The notes under the pieces were generated by a model. The model did no database searches and was not told where the DNA came from. It saw nothing but the letters and a program-made list of their open reading frames with translations. A stretch of DNA of 64,000 nt, taken from NCBI GenBank assembly GCA_002127285.1, contig NFUW01000001.1, positions 1,314,057 to 1,378,056 on the forward strand, read 5' to 3'. The position numbers were made by a program, and so were the translations under genes. The stretch is from Chitinophagaceae bacterium IBVUCB1. Lineage in GTDB: Bacteria > Bacteroidota > Bacteroidia > Chitinophagales > Chitinophagaceae. Positions 9,498-18,295 of the stretch are shown here, in pieces; within the stretch, counting starts at the first letter, position 1; each line of letters begins with the position of its first letter.

Positions 9498-11174
9498 ATG
9501 AGCGAAGAAAAAAGCCTTAATTTTTTAGAAGAGATTATTGAGCAGCACCTGAAGGAAGGCAAGTACCAACACATACATACACGCTTTCCGCCGGAGCCGA
9601 ATGGCTACCTGCATATAGGGCATGCTTCAGCTATATGCCTCAACTTCGGGTTGGCTAAAAAGTATGGTGGTAAAACCAATCTGCGCTTTGACGATACCAA
9701 CCCTGTAACGGAAGAAACGGAATATGTAGATAGCATACGCAACGATATAAAATGGCTGAGCGATGCTATTGGTAAAAGTTGGGATAATGAACTCTATGCG
9801 TCTGACTATTTTGAGCAGTTATATGAATATGCCGTAACACTCATCAAAAAAGGACTGGCTTATGTAGATGATAGTACACCCGATGAAATAGCTGCTACCA
9901 AAGGTGATACTACTAAAGCGGGCACCAATAGCCCCTACCGCGACAGGAGCATTGACGAAAACCTGCAACTGTTTACCGATATGCGTGCCGGCAAATACAA
10001 GGATGGCGAAAAAGTATTGCGTGCCAAAATAGATATGGCACACCCCAACCTGCTGCTGCGCGACCCCATCATATATCGCATCAAACACGCGCATCACCAT
10101 CGCACGGGTGATGCTTGGTGCATCTACCCCATGTACGACTTTGCGCACGGGCAGAGCGATAGCATAGAAAACATTACGCATAGCATCTGTACGCTGGAGT
10201 TTATACACCACCGTCCGCTCTACGATTGGTTTATAGAAAAGCTGGAGATTTTTCCATCGCACCAATACGAGTTTGCACGCCGCAACCTTACCTATACCGT
10301 AATGAGCAAACGTAAGCTGCTGCAATTGGTAAACGAAAAACACGTAGCAGGCTGGGACGACCCTCGTATGCCTACCATCAGCGGTATGCGCCGCCGTGGC
10401 TATCCTGCGCAGGCCATCGTCAATTTTTGCGATGGCATAGGCATTGCCAAACGAGAGAATATTGTAGATATAGGCGTACTGGAGTTTCATGTGCGTGAGC
10501 AACTGAACAAAACGGCTAACCGTGTAATGGCGGTACTGGACCCTGTAAAGCTGGTAATAACCAACTACCCCGACGGACAAACAGAAGAACTGGATGCGGA
10601 AAATAATCCCGAAGACCCGAACGGGGGTACTCGCAAAATGCCTTTTAGCAAAGAGGTTTGGATAGAGCGCGAGGACTTTATGGAAGAACCACCAAAAAAA
10701 TTTTTCCGCCTCGGCCCGGGTTTGATGGTGAGGCTGAAAGGTGCTTATATTGTAAAATGTGAGGGCTTTACAAAAGATGATGCAGGTAATGTAACCGAGA
10801 TACATTGTACATACATACCTGAAAGTAAAAGCGGCAGCGACACAAGCGGCATACATGTAAAAGGCACCATCCATTGGGTGAATGTGGCTACTGCTAAAAC
10901 CGCTGAAGTACGCCTGTACGACCGATTATTTAAAGTAGAAGACCCATCGAGCGAGGAAGGGGATTTTAAAGATTATATCAACGAACACTCTTTGCAGATA
11001 CTGCCGAGTGTGTATATAGAACCATCGCTGGCAAATGCTAAAGAGGGCGAGCAGTTTCAGTTCTTGCGCAAGGGGTATTTTTGTGTAGATAAAGAAAGCA
11101 CTGCCGACAAACTCATATTCAATAGAACGGTGGGGTTGAAAGATACATGGGCAAAAGAGGCTAAGAAGAATTAG
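9498..11174 (+). CDS. glnS: Glutaminyl-tRNA synthetase
   Basis: Charges tRNA-Gln with glutamine in the cytoplasm. It is a class I synthetase: the first signature is [13 protein letters not shown] (HIGH at 39-42), followed by RFDDTNP, and the KMSKS-like loop is VMSKRKL at about 268-274. The length of 558 residues fits bacterial GlnRS with its two C-terminal anticodon-binding barrels. An in-frame upstream start would add seven residues, but the ATG at 9498 directly follows the promoter element and gives the expected N-terminus [13 protein letters not shown] hairpin terminator follows about 57 bp downstream. Confidence 0.97.
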   Translation: MSEEKSLNFLEEIIEQHLKEGKYQHIHTRFPPEPNGYLHIGHASAICLNFGLAKKYGGKTNLRFDDTNPVTEETEYVDSIRNDIKWLSDAIGKSWDNELYASDYFEQLYEYAVTLIKKGLAYVDDSTPDEIAATKGDTTKAGTNSPYRDRSIDENLQLFTDMRAGKYKDGEKVLRAKIDMAHPNLLLRDPIIYRIKHAHHHRTGDAWCIYPMYDFAHGQSDSIENITHSICTLEFIHHRPLYDWFIEKLEIFPSHQYEFARRNLTYTVMSKRKLLQLVNEKHVAGWDDPRMPTISGMRRRGYPAQAIVNFCDGIGIAKRENIVDIGVLEFHVREQLNKTANRVMAVLDPVKLVITNYPDGQTEELDAENNPEDPNGGTRKMPFSKEVWIEREDFMEEPPKKFFRLGPGLMVRLKGAYIVKCEGFTKDDAGNVTEIHCTYIPESKSGSDTSGIHVKGTIHWVNVATAKTAEVRLYDRLFKVEDPSSEEGDFKDYINEHSLQILPSVYIEPSLANAKEGEQFQFLRKGYFCVDKESTADKLIFNRTVGLKDTWAKEAKKN

Positions 11175-11310
11175 CTGATGTGATAATTAGCTGATTAGCT
11201 AATGTTTAATGAAGATGATATTTATATGAGAAACGCCCTGCAAATTGCTGGGCGTTTTTTTAATGTTTTACAAATTATCAAATCTGCTAATCATCAAATT
11301 ATCACATCAG
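11175..11310. repeat. Intergenic inverted repeat enclosing the glnS terminator
   Basis: The 25-base left arm (11175-11199) and right arm (11286-11310) are inverted copies matching at 22 of 25 positions. They share CTGATGTGATAATT at the outer side and TGATTAGC at the inner side, with a three-base difference between. The left arm starts at the glnS stop and the right arm ends 4 bp from the ridA stop. The left side also contains short TTAGCTGAT/TTAGCT repeats. This may be a copy of a dispersed intergenic repeat. Confidence 0.7.
11231..11261 (+). terminator. Terminator after glnS
   Basis: The stem AAACGCCC (11231-11238) pairs with GGGCGTTT (11250-11257), and the top may extend with GC/GC pairs around a small loop. 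A run of T to 11261 follows, typical of a Rho-independent terminator for glnS. Confidence 0.85.
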
Positions 11311-11314
11311 GAAA

Positions 11315-11695
11315 CTACTTCGCGGCTACAACACTGATCTCTACTTTCACGCCTTTTGGCAGGCCGGCTACTTGTACGGTTTCGCGGGCGGGCGGGTTGT
11401 CTGTAAAATAGCTGCCATACACTTCGTTTACCTGCGCAAACTGTCCCATATCCATCAGGAAGATGGTGCTTTTCAGCACATTGCTGAAATCCATTCCAGC
11501 TTCGGTTAATATGGCTTTCAGGTTTTCCATCACCAGTTTTGTTTCGGTTTGTATATCACCTGTATATAGCTCGCCTGTTTGCGGATTGATGGCTATCTGC
11601 CCCGATACAAAAAGCATATTGCCAAACTGTACCGCCTGATTGTATGGCCCGATGGGTGCAGGCGCGTTATCTGTACGAATGATTTTCTTTTCCAT
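11315..11695 (-). CDS. ridA: RidA family 2-iminobutanoate/2-iminopropanoate deaminase
   Basis: RidA enzymes hydrolyse reactive imine/enamine intermediates released by PLP enzymes such as threonine dehydratase, protecting other PLP enzymes. The 126-residue length is typical. Family features are APIGPYNQAV near the N-terminus, LFVSGQIAINP (29-38), and PPARETVQVAGLPKGVKVEI, in which Arg104 is the substrate-carboxylate-binding arginine and Glu119 lies in the position of the conserved acidic residue. It is convergent with glnS and divergent from tsaB, with mirrored promoter elements in the 43-bp gap. Confidence 0.95.
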   Translation of the reverse strand: MEKKIIRTDNAPAPIGPYNQAVQFGNMLFVSGQIAINPQTGELYTGDIQTETKLVMENLKAILTEAGMDFSNVLKSTIFLMDMGQFAQVNEVYGSYFTDNPPARETVQVAGLPKGVKVEISVVAAK

Positions 11696-11699
11696 AGTG

Positions 11700-11729
11700 T
11701 AAATGTAATGCAGTCCTTACATTTGCAAA
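11700..11729 (-). promoter_or_regulatory. ridA promoter
   Basis: On the minus strand TTTG (11729-11726), an 18-base spacer and TACATTTA (11707-11700) resemble the Bacteroidota -33/-7 pair. The -7 element ends five bases before the ridA ATG, so the message would be nearly leaderless. It overlaps the divergent tsaB promoter. Confidence 0.5.
11718..11725 (+). promoter_or_regulatory. tsaB -7 element
   Basis: TACATTTG fits TAnnTTTG and ends 13 bases before the tsaB ATG. Together with the ridA element it forms the perfect inverted repeat AAATGTAA (11701-11708) / TTACATTT (11717-11724). Confidence 0.55.
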
Positions 11730-11738
11730 CAGTTTTTT

Positions 11739-12425
11739 ATGGCATATATATTACATATAGATACCTCGGGCGATGTGGGCATTGTAGCCATCAGCAAGGC
11801 AGGCAGCGTGGTAAGCAGCATTAGCAATGCCGATACGCGCAACCATGCGGCTACCATCAACCTGCATATAGAAAAAGTATTGCAAGAAGCGGGCATCACC
11901 ATGCAACAATTAGATGCAGTAGCAGTATGCGGCGGGCCGGGCTCTTATACAGGGCTTCGCATAGGGCTGGCAACAGCTAAGGGTATTTGCTACCTCTTAG
12001 ATAAACCCCTGATGATGCACCATAAACTGGCATTACTGGCACTTGGGGGCATTTATAAATATAAAACTGCATACGAGGTTTATAGCAGTATTTTGAATGC
12101 AAGAGAGGGCGAATACTATTTCGCGTCATATAACAACCAAGCAGATACACTGCAAGAACCACAACATATTTTACAAGCAGATTTGCAGGCTATAGCCAAT
12201 AACATGGCAGGTAAATGCTTGTTAGCCGGCGATTGGAGTGATACTATTCAGCAGGTTTTTAGCAGCCAAAACGCAGATCATGAGGCTGCCAATACCGTTG
12301 ATTTACATACATGGGCAGCTTATGCTTTTGAACAATATAATTGTAACGAGTTTGTCAATTTAGCCAATTCAGAGCCATTTTATTTAAAACAAGTTTATAC
12401 ACATAAACCAAAGAATATCAGTTAG
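11739..12425 (+). CDS. tsaB: tRNA threonylcarbamoyladenosine biosynthesis protein TsaB
   Basis: TsaB is the inactive ASKHA-fold partner of TsaD in making the t6A37 modification on ANN-decoding tRNAs. The 228-residue protein begins with the phosphate-1-like motif ILHIDTSGD. It carries the family signature GGPGSYTGLRIGLATAKGI (about 65-83). The C-terminal half is diverged, as usual in TsaB. The ATG at 11739 follows a promoter element. The gene is divergent from ridA, and the next gene downstream has its own promoter, so it appears to be a single-gene unit. Confidence 0.94.
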   Translation: MAYILHIDTSGDVGIVAISKAGSVVSSISNADTRNHAATINLHIEKVLQEAGITMQQLDAVAVCGGPGSYTGLRIGLATAKGICYLLDKPLMMHHKLALLALGGIYKYKTAYEVYSSILNAREGEYYFASYNNQADTLQEPQHILQADLQAIANNMAGKCLLAGDWSDTIQQVFSSQNADHEAANTVDLHTWAAYAFEQYNCNEFVNLANSEPFYLKQVYTHKPKNIS

Positions 12426-12482
12426 ATATGTTTGATACGCAACCTTAGCCATCCTATTTTTAACAGTTTTTTCTAATATGGC

Positions 12483-12514
12483 TTTGGTTCATATTGTAGA
12501 ATGGCGTATATTTG
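12483..12514 (+). promoter_or_regulatory. Promoter of the ArsR-like regulator
   Basis: TTTG (12483-12486), a 20-base gap and TATATTTG (12507-12514) match the Bacteroidota -33/-7 pattern well. The distance to the ATG leaves a leader of roughly 70 bases. Confidence 0.75.
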
Positions 12515-12590
12515 CACCCCGTTGAGGGATAGTTATTAAAGCTATTCTTAATTAGTTACTCTTTTTTTATACAATAAAATCAATTTGTAA

Positions 12591-12953
12591 ATGGAAACGA
12601 CTATGTCAGCAAACACGCTGGTTATTCGCAAAGATGAAGGTTCGAACGAACAGATTAAACTGGATTATTTAGCAGTTAAGAGTGCAGCCATGACCCTGAG
12701 GGCCATCAATCACAAATTGCGTCAGCAAATAGTGAAGCTGCTGGAAGAGAACAAACGCATGAACGTTACTGATATCTACGTAAAGCTGCGCCTTGAGCAG
12801 TCTGTAGCATCGCAGCACCTCGCCATTCTGCGCCGTGCAAACATCGTTATCACTGAGCGCGATGGTAAGTTCATACACTATGCACTGAACCATACACGCA
12901 TCGCTCACGTTGCAAAATTCGTGAACGAACTGGTGAACGCTGAAGAAGCATAA
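12591..12953 (+). CDS. ArsR-family winged-helix transcriptional regulator
   Basis: A 120-residue DNA-binding protein with an ArsR/SmtB-type winged helix. A helix-turn-helix lies at about 58-82 (MNVTDIYVKLRLEQSVASQH), followed by the recognition stretch LAILRRANIVITERDGKFIH forming the wing. There are no cysteines, so a classical thiolate metal-sensing site is absent and the signal is unknown; it may be non-metal responsive. ATGs occur at 12591 and 12603 and either could be used. It has its own promoter with a long leader and ends at a strong bidirectional hairpin, so it is monocistronic. Its targets cannot be inferred from position. Confidence 0.85.
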   Translation: METTMSANTLVIRKDEGSNEQIKLDYLAVKSAAMTLRAINHKLRQQIVKLLEENKRMNVTDIYVKLRLEQSVASQHLAILRRANIVITERDGKFIHYALNHTRIAHVAKFVNELVNAEEA

Positions 12954-12973
12954 TTTAATTCTAAGTTAATAGC

Positions 12974-13004
12974 AACAAACCCGACACTTGTGGTCGGGTT
13001 TGTT
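12974..13004. terminator. Bidirectional terminator
   Basis: A perfect 12-bp stem, AACAAACCCGAC (12974-12985) with GTCGGGTTTGTT (12993-13004), encloses a seven-base loop. It lies between the convergent ArsR-like and acetyltransferase genes and has T-rich sequence downstream on the plus side. Confidence 0.88.
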
Positions 13005-13007
13005 ATT

Positions 13008-13460
13008 TTATACATCTATACTCACGTTCACCCATTCGTGGTCGAAGTGGGCATTGTATTTTTTGTAGAAGCGAATGGCGGGTTCATTCCAGTCGAGTAC
13101 CTGCCATAGCATACCGTTAAAGCCTTTTTCTTTGGCTATCGCTATCAGCCTGTCCATCAGCTTGCCGCCAATACCCTTCCCTCGCCATGCATCGGTTACC
13201 AATATATCTTCCAGATACATACGCTGGCCCTTCCAAGTGCTGTAGCGTATATAGTACAGCGCAAAACCTACTACTACACCATCTGCCTCTGCTACGATAG
13301 CCCACCATACGGGCTTGCTGCCAAAGCCACTTTGTACAAAATGCTCCATGCTTACCGTTACGGCTTCGGGCGCACGTTCATATACAGCCAGTTCGCGTAC
13401 CAATTCCATCATACGCGGGCAATCAGTTGCAACAGCATCTCTGATAACGATATTATCCAT
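13008..13460 (-). CDS. GNAT acetyltransferase, spermidine/spermine N1-acetyltransferase-like
   Basis: A 150-residue GNAT enzyme resembling the SSAT/thialysine acetyltransferase group. Supporting motifs are YSTWKGQRMYLEDILVTDAW (73-92), the acetyl-CoA pyrophosphate loop RGKGIG (93-98), and VLDWNEPAIRFYKKYNA (121-137), where Tyr132 matches the general acid of SSAT. The likely reaction is acetyl transfer from acetyl-CoA to a primary amine such as a polyamine or lysine analogue; exact substrate unknown. It converges on the ArsR-like gene across a terminator and is divergent from porX. Two overlapping inverted repeats lie 20-60 bp upstream. Confidence 0.88.
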   Translation of the reverse strand: MDNIVIRDAVATDCPRMMELVRELAVYERAPEAVTVSMEHFVQSGFGSKPVWWAIVAEADGVVVGFALYYIRYSTWKGQRMYLEDILVTDAWRGKGIGGKLMDRLIAIAKEKGFNGMLWQVLDWNEPAIRFYKKYNAHFDHEWVNVSIDV

Positions 13461-13480
13461 TTTATCAAATGATTAAGACG

Positions 13481-13519
13481 CGATAACACAATATTGCCCG
13501 AGGGGCTGCGTTATCGGGC
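13481..13519. repeat. Two mutually exclusive inverted repeats
   Basis: CGATAAC (13481-13487) pairs with GTTATCG (13510-13516), and GCCCGA (13496-13501) pairs with TCGGGC (13514-13519). The right arms overlap, so only one hairpin can form at a time. The element lies between the divergent acetyltransferase and porX genes and could be an operator or a leader structure. Confidence 0.5.
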
Positions 13520-13618
13520 TGTAAAGATGATAAACTTGCGTTAAATGCATAGGCATTGCAAGGATAGAAATGTACTTTTAAACGTAATTAATACAATCAT
13601 AAAACCAACCGCAATACG

Positions 13619-15181
13619 ATGAGCAATATACAGGGCGAAATACTTTGGGTAGATGATGAAATAGAATCGCTGAAATCGCAGATACTGTTTTTGCGCAATA
13701 AGGGCTATGAAGTAACCCCCCTGAGCAACGGACACGATGCGTTGGAATTTCTGAAAGAGAAAACGGTGGATGTGGTATTGCTGGACGAGAGTATGCCCGG
13801 CATTACGGGTTTGGAAACGCTCTCGAAAATAAAAGAGATGAACCCCAACCAGCCGGTGGTAATGGTAACCAAAAATGAGGCTGAAAACATAATGGAAGAA
13901 GCCATTGGCGGACAGATAAGTGATTACCTCATCAAGCCTGTGAACCCCAATCAGGTATTGCTATCGCTCAAAAAAATAATGGATACCAAGCGATTGGTTA
14001 GTGAAAAGACAACGATTGCGTATCAGCAGGATTTCCGTAACCTGTTTATGGCACTCAGCTCAAACCCCAACCACGAGGAATGGAAAGAGCTATATAAAAA
14101 GCTGGTGTATTGGGAACTGGAAATGGCGCGCAGCGAAAGCCCCGAAATGATGGAAGTGCTGCAAACGCAAAAAGCGGAAGCTAATACGGAGTTCTTCAAA
14201 TTCGTATCTAAGAATTATAATAAATGGATAAAGGATAAATCGGGCGAAGCACCTCTGTTGTCGCACGAGGCATTTAAGCGCAAAGTAGCTCCGCACCTGG
14301 AGCAAGGTAAGCCTACCTTTCTGGTAGTGATAGACAATCTGCGCTACGACCAGTGGAAAGTGTTGCAACCCATCATCGGCGAAACATTTAAGATGGTAGA
14401 AGAAGATATGTTTTACAGCATATTGCCAACGGCTACACAGTACGCACGAAACGCGCTGTTTGCAGGTATGCTGCCTGTAGATATTGAAAGCAAGTATCCG
14501 TTGGAGTGGAAAAACGATGATGAAGAGGGTGGTAAAAACCTGCATGAAGAAACTTTTTTGCGCGGGCAGTTGAAGCAACTGAAACTGGACGGTCTGAAAG
14601 CACAATACATAAAAATAACCAACAACGATCACGGCAAAGACCTTGAAGATAATATACACAACTACCTGAATAATGACCTGACGGTGATTGTGTACAACTT
14701 TGTTGACATGCTTTCTCATGCACGTACAGAGATGGAAGTGCTGAAAGAACTGGCTGGCGATGAAGTGTCTTACCGTTCGCTGACGGTTAGTTGGTTTGAA
14801 CATTCGCCGCTATACCGTGCGTTGAAGAAAATAGCCGATAAAAACATACAGATAATCGTTACCACCGACCACGGTACGCAACGTGTAAAAACACCGAGCA
14901 AATGTGTGGGCGACAGGCAAACAACTACCAACCTGCGCTACAAGCACGGAAAGAATCTGCAATACGAAGCCAAAGACGTGCTGGCTTTTCGCGACCCGCG
15001 AGAGGCAGGGCTGCCTCGCCCGAATGTGAGCTCTACATTTATATTTGCTAAAGAGGATGTATTCCTTTGCTACCCCAACAACTACAACCATTATGTAAAT
15101 TACTACCGCAATACCTTTCAGCATGGTGGCGTATCGCTGGAAGAAATGCTGGTACCGGTGGTGAGGTTGGTGAGTAAATAG
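13619..15181 (+). CDS. porX: PorX, T9SS regulator (response receiver plus PglZ domain)
   Basis: PorX, with histidine kinase PorY and an ECF sigma factor, controls T9SS genes in Porphyromonas. The 520-residue protein has an N-terminal receiver domain (1-120) with acidic residues Asp12/Asp13, phospho-acceptor Asp56 (VVLLDESMPGITG), Thr84 and Lys106 (YLIKPVN). A helical linker follows. The C-terminal PglZ domain is of the alkaline-phosphatase superfamily, with candidate metal ligands Asp239 (VVIDNLRYD), Thr271 (PTATQ), Asp363/His367, Asp417-His418 (VTTDHGT) and His502. Published work on PorX describes a zinc-dependent nucleotide phosphodiesterase activity for this domain; all the expected residues are kept. 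It sits alone, 12 kb from sprA, and the kinase is not in the window. Confidence 0.96.
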   Translation: MSNIQGEILWVDDEIESLKSQILFLRNKGYEVTPLSNGHDALEFLKEKTVDVVLLDESMPGITGLETLSKIKEMNPNQPVVMVTKNEAENIMEEAIGGQISDYLIKPVNPNQVLLSLKKIMDTKRLVSEKTTIAYQQDFRNLFMALSSNPNHEEWKELYKKLVYWELEMARSESPEMMEVLQTQKAEANTEFFKFVSKNYNKWIKDKSGEAPLLSHEAFKRKVAPHLEQGKPTFLVVIDNLRYDQWKVLQPIIGETFKMVEEDMFYSILPTATQYARNALFAGMLPVDIESKYPLEWKNDDEEGGKNLHEETFLRGQLKQLKLDGLKAQYIKITNNDHGKDLEDNIHNYLNNDLTVIVYNFVDMLSHARTEMEVLKELAGDEVSYRSLTVSWFEHSPLYRALKKIADKNIQIIVTTDHGTQRVKTPSKCVGDRQTTTNLRYKHGKNLQYEAKDVLAFRDPREAGLPRPNVSSTFIFAKEDVFLCYPNNYNHYVNYYRNTFQHGGVSLEEMLVPVVRLVSK

Positions 15182-15277
15182 AGGTTAGCTCAGCGATGTC
15201 CATTTTCACAAAAATTTATACCACAAAGCCGCTATGGCAGCGTATAAATATGTAAACTTGTAGAAAGCTTGGAATAT

Positions 15278-16270
15278 ATGATAGAGCCTGCATCTGAAAC
15301 CATAACAACCAATCCCGCTGATTCTATACAGCACCTTATTTCGCAGATAGAGCAAGTAATACGCGGCAAGCGGCATCAGGTAGAAATGGTGCTAACCTGC
15401 CTGCTGGCTGGTGGCCATATACTGATGGAAGATAACCCCGGTACGGGTAAAACGGTACTGGCACGCACATTGGCACAATGCATCAGTGGCGAAAAAGAGG
15501 GAGAGCATGTATTATTTAAACGCATACAATTTACCCCCGACCTGCTGCCGATGGACCTGATAGGTACTTATATTTTTGATGACAGAAACAAAGATTTCAT
15601 CTTCAAAAAAGGGCCATTGTTTTGTAACGTATTGCTGGCAGATGAGATAAACCGTGCATCACCCAAAGTGCAGAGTGCCCTGCTGGAAGCAATGGCAGAA
15701 CACCAAATAACCGTGGGCGACAGCACCATCAAACTGGAGCGTTTGTTCTTCACAATCGCTACACAAAACCCCATAGAGATGGAAGGTACTTATCCGCTGC
15801 CTGCCGCACAGCTCGACAGGTTTTTTATGAAGATATACTTTGGCTATGTGGATGAACAAACAGAGCTAAATATATACCGTGATTATGTTTCTATTGCAGA
15901 CAATCTGGTGTCGCTGCAACAGGTGCTTAGCTTCAATGATATATTGCAACTGCAACAACAAGCAGAGCAGGTTTTTGTACACGAAGAGATATTGAAGGCT
16001 GTAAGCAATCTGGTACGTGGCACACGCGAGCATCAGGATATTTCGCTCGGGGCATCTACCCGTAGCGGCATTGCGTTTATCAAATGCCTGCGTGCCTATG
16101 CCCTGCTACGTGGCAGGAGCTTTGTGATAGAGGACGATGTAAAAGATATAGCCCGTGCCGTGCTGGAACACCGCCTGATATACCGCAACAAAGACGGCAA
16201 ACAAAAAGCATTAGACAGCATCATCAACAAAGAAGCAGAACGCCTTGCGAAACTGAAACTGTATGCATAA
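15278..16270 (+). CDS. MoxR-family AAA+ ATPase
   Basis: MoxR ATPases act as chaperones that mature or insert cofactors into other proteins. From the ATG at 15278 the protein has 330 residues. Walker A is NPGTGKT (53-59) and Walker B LLADEINR (119-126), with sensor-type TIATQNP near 160 and the family stretch EGTYPLPAAQLDRFFM. A TTG nine bases upstream is an alternative start. Its stop overlaps the next gene by 8 bp. In Bacteroidota MoxR is usually followed by a DUF58 protein and BatA-type VWA proteins; here it is instead coupled to a TPR-like secreted protein. Confidence 0.93.
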   Translation: MIEPASETITTNPADSIQHLISQIEQVIRGKRHQVEMVLTCLLAGGHILMEDNPGTGKTVLARTLAQCISGEKEGEHVLFKRIQFTPDLLPMDLIGTYIFDDRNKDFIFKKGPLFCNVLLADEINRASPKVQSALLEAMAEHQITVGDSTIKLERLFFTIATQNPIEMEGTYPLPAAQLDRFFMKIYFGYVDEQTELNIYRDYVSIADNLVSLQQVLSFNDILQLQQQAEQVFVHEEILKAVSNLVRGTREHQDISLGASTRSGIAFIKCLRAYALLRGRSFVIEDDVKDIARAVLEHRLIYRNKDGKQKALDSIINKEAERLAKLKLYA

Positions 16271-18293
16271 TACCCGCATAGCTCTCCCGGCACGCAGGTT
16301 GATGTACGTACTAAGCCTGTGGGCTTGTATCCTTATTTCGTTTGCAGCTGATGCGCAACCTATGATGCATCGCAAAAATCCTACACAACGCTACGAGATA
16401 GATGCTAAACGGATTGGCACGGATATGCTTAGTGCCGACGCACTGCCACGCAGCAGAGAGTTTAAAAGAATAGACAGCAGCTACTATGTTGGCTGGCTAT
16501 ATGAGGGTGCTTATAAACGAGAACACGCTGCCGATTATGTAGGTTATAAAAACGCAGCCGTGCCGCTTGAAAAAGCATTAACACTAATAGAGCGCGACTA
16601 CCGTAAAGAACTGGCAACTCGCAGCCCCGATGTAGCAGTGTATGTATATGCCTACCGCTACCAGATAGACTATACGAATATTGCCTACTTCCTGATGGAT
16701 TGCTATGCCAATACCGATGAACCTGAAAAAGTATATACACTACTACGCCGTGTCTTGAAGTGGAATTTTCAGCGAGATTATTTTATGGATGCCTACAACT
16801 ATCTGGCATGGACGGTGCACCGCAACCGATTTTATACAAGTGATAAATATGCATTCCTGAAAAACAGTATCGCAGAAAATGAAAAATTAGCTAATCGCTA
16901 TCTGGACTCTGCGCTGAGGCGAATTAATATCAACAAACGACTGAACGCCAATATATTTCCACCGGGATATGAGCAGCAGGAAAAGAACAGTGTGTATCAC
17001 TATAAAGCCATGCTACATAGTTATGCCATCAAGGTAGATTCTGCAAGGTATTATTACGAGGCATTGCGCAAGAGCGGTATTTTTCCGCACAACAACTATG
17101 CAACGTTTCGTAGTATTTGCGGCGATTTCAGAGAGGCAGAAAAAGAATATGAAGAAGCCATCACCCAGGATGCAGGCGATAAACGGCTGAAAGAATGGGC
17201 ATACTACACAAGCATTATCAACATCTACAAATCTCAACCCAAAGAGGGTGTAAGCCTGATGCGTGATATGATAAAAGCCAACGGCTCTACACCGGGCTTC
17301 GGTTGGTATAATATAGCCCTTGCAAGGGCATTGTATTACGACGGTCAACTGGCAGAGGCGCAACGCCACATTAACAAAGCGGCAGAGTTTAAAGAATTGC
17401 ATATAGGCACCACATTGGGGCAAACGCATTACGACTTCAGCACCCAATTGGTGAAGCTAATGAACAAAGAAGCCGAAATAGAAAGGCAGAAATTTGAAAA
17501 CAGTAATTGGTGGTATAATTTTTCAGTATTGGGCAATATGGCTAAGTTGGTAAGCGAAAAGTATGTGCAGCAATACCTTATCATCAACCAATTTGCCATG
17601 AACCCGGAAAGGGATATGGTAGTGTACAAGCTATTCAGCACCGAAAGCACCGTAGGGTGGGACGAAATTTGGTATCTGATAAAAGATTTCAGCACCAAAT
17701 TCTTCCTCAAGCGATTTGAAAAGGAAGCACAAACGGACGAACGGCAATACGTGCGTAAATATTTCAAACTTTTTGTAGCCAAACTGCAAATGAAGCAGGG
17801 CAATTACAAAGAAGCGCGTATGCTATTGGATGAAATACTGCGCGACCCAAACATGGATGTAGAATATGAAAAGCTATTTATAGCACGTGTGTATGAGGCC
17901 CAAGCACAATGCGCGCTGGAAAGGAAAGACAATCTGGCGTATAATAACCTGATATATAAACTCTATCAGTTTTATCCGCAACTGATACCCAACAGCGGAC
18001 TGAAAATGAATATGCGGCTAAATATAGTAGGGCAGGCAGACGAAACAGTAACAGCCCGACTGAAAGCATGCAACATCAATTGGGTGAGCAATAATACAAT
18101 ACCTGCACCAGAGGCATACATCAGCTTTAGTAGTGCAGGCAATAAAAAGCGCATCAGTTATTATGTAATGGATAGTGGCGGAGAATACATTGTACAACAG
18201 CAATCGTTTGCCTACTCCAAACCTGAAACAGCTGCCATACAACTTGCGTACAAGCTATTTAATATTGGTATGAAGGATACGGAAAAGAAGTAG
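16263..18293 (+). CDS. Secreted TPR-like protein coupled to MoxR
   Basis: A 676-residue protein of unknown function. The start region carries a signal peptide (VLSLWACILISFAADAQ, about 15-32). The rest is rich in helical, tetratricopeptide-like segments, for example KNAAVPLEKALTLIERDY, GDFREAEKEYEEAITQDAGD, ALARALYYDGQLAEAQRHIN and YKEARMLLDEILRDPNM. No catalytic motif is visible. The C-terminal roughly 80 residues look beta-rich (AYISFSSAGNKKRISYYVMD). The ATG lies inside the end of the MoxR gene (8-bp overlap), so the two are translationally coupled and probably act together, with this protein in the periplasm; that last point is inferred. Confidence 0.75.
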   Translation: MHNTRIALPARRLMYVLSLWACILISFAADAQPMMHRKNPTQRYEIDAKRIGTDMLSADALPRSREFKRIDSSYYVGWLYEGAYKREHAADYVGYKNAAVPLEKALTLIERDYRKELATRSPDVAVYVYAYRYQIDYTNIAYFLMDCYANTDEPEKVYTLLRRVLKWNFQRDYFMDAYNYLAWTVHRNRFYTSDKYAFLKNSIAENEKLANRYLDSALRRININKRLNANIFPPGYEQQEKNSVYHYKAMLHSYAIKVDSARYYYEALRKSGIFPHNNYATFRSICGDFREAEKEYEEAITQDAGDKRLKEWAYYTSIINIYKSQPKEGVSLMRDMIKANGSTPGFGWYNIALARALYYDGQLAEAQRHINKAAEFKELHIGTTLGQTHYDFSTQLVKLMNKEAEIERQKFENSNWWYNFSVLGNMAKLVSEKYVQQYLIINQFAMNPERDMVVYKLFSTESTVGWDEIWYLIKDFSTKFFLKRFEKEAQTDERQYVRKYFKLFVAKLQMKQGNYKEARMLLDEILRDPNMDVEYEKLFIARVYEAQAQCALERKDNLAYNNLIYKLYQFYPQLIPNSGLKMNMRLNIVGQADETVTARLKACNINWVSNNTIPAPEAYISFSSAGNKKRISYYVMDSGGEYIVQQQSFAYSKPETAAIQLAYKLFNIGMKDTEKK

Positions 18294-18295
18294 GC

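Noticed and set aside
9819-10874. 351-codon open frame on the minus strand
   Set aside because: It lies entirely antisense to glnS, whose family motifs are clear. The antisense protein is Tyr/Phe/Cys-rich with no recognisable motif, as expected of a shadow frame.
12591-12953. Arsenic or metal-resistance operon
   Set aside because: The regulator has an ArsR-type fold but no cysteines, and no resistance or transporter gene is beside it.
14090-14803. 237-codon minus-strand frame
   Set aside because: Antisense to porX, rich in Phe, Gln and His, with no domain; a shadow of a well-supported gene.
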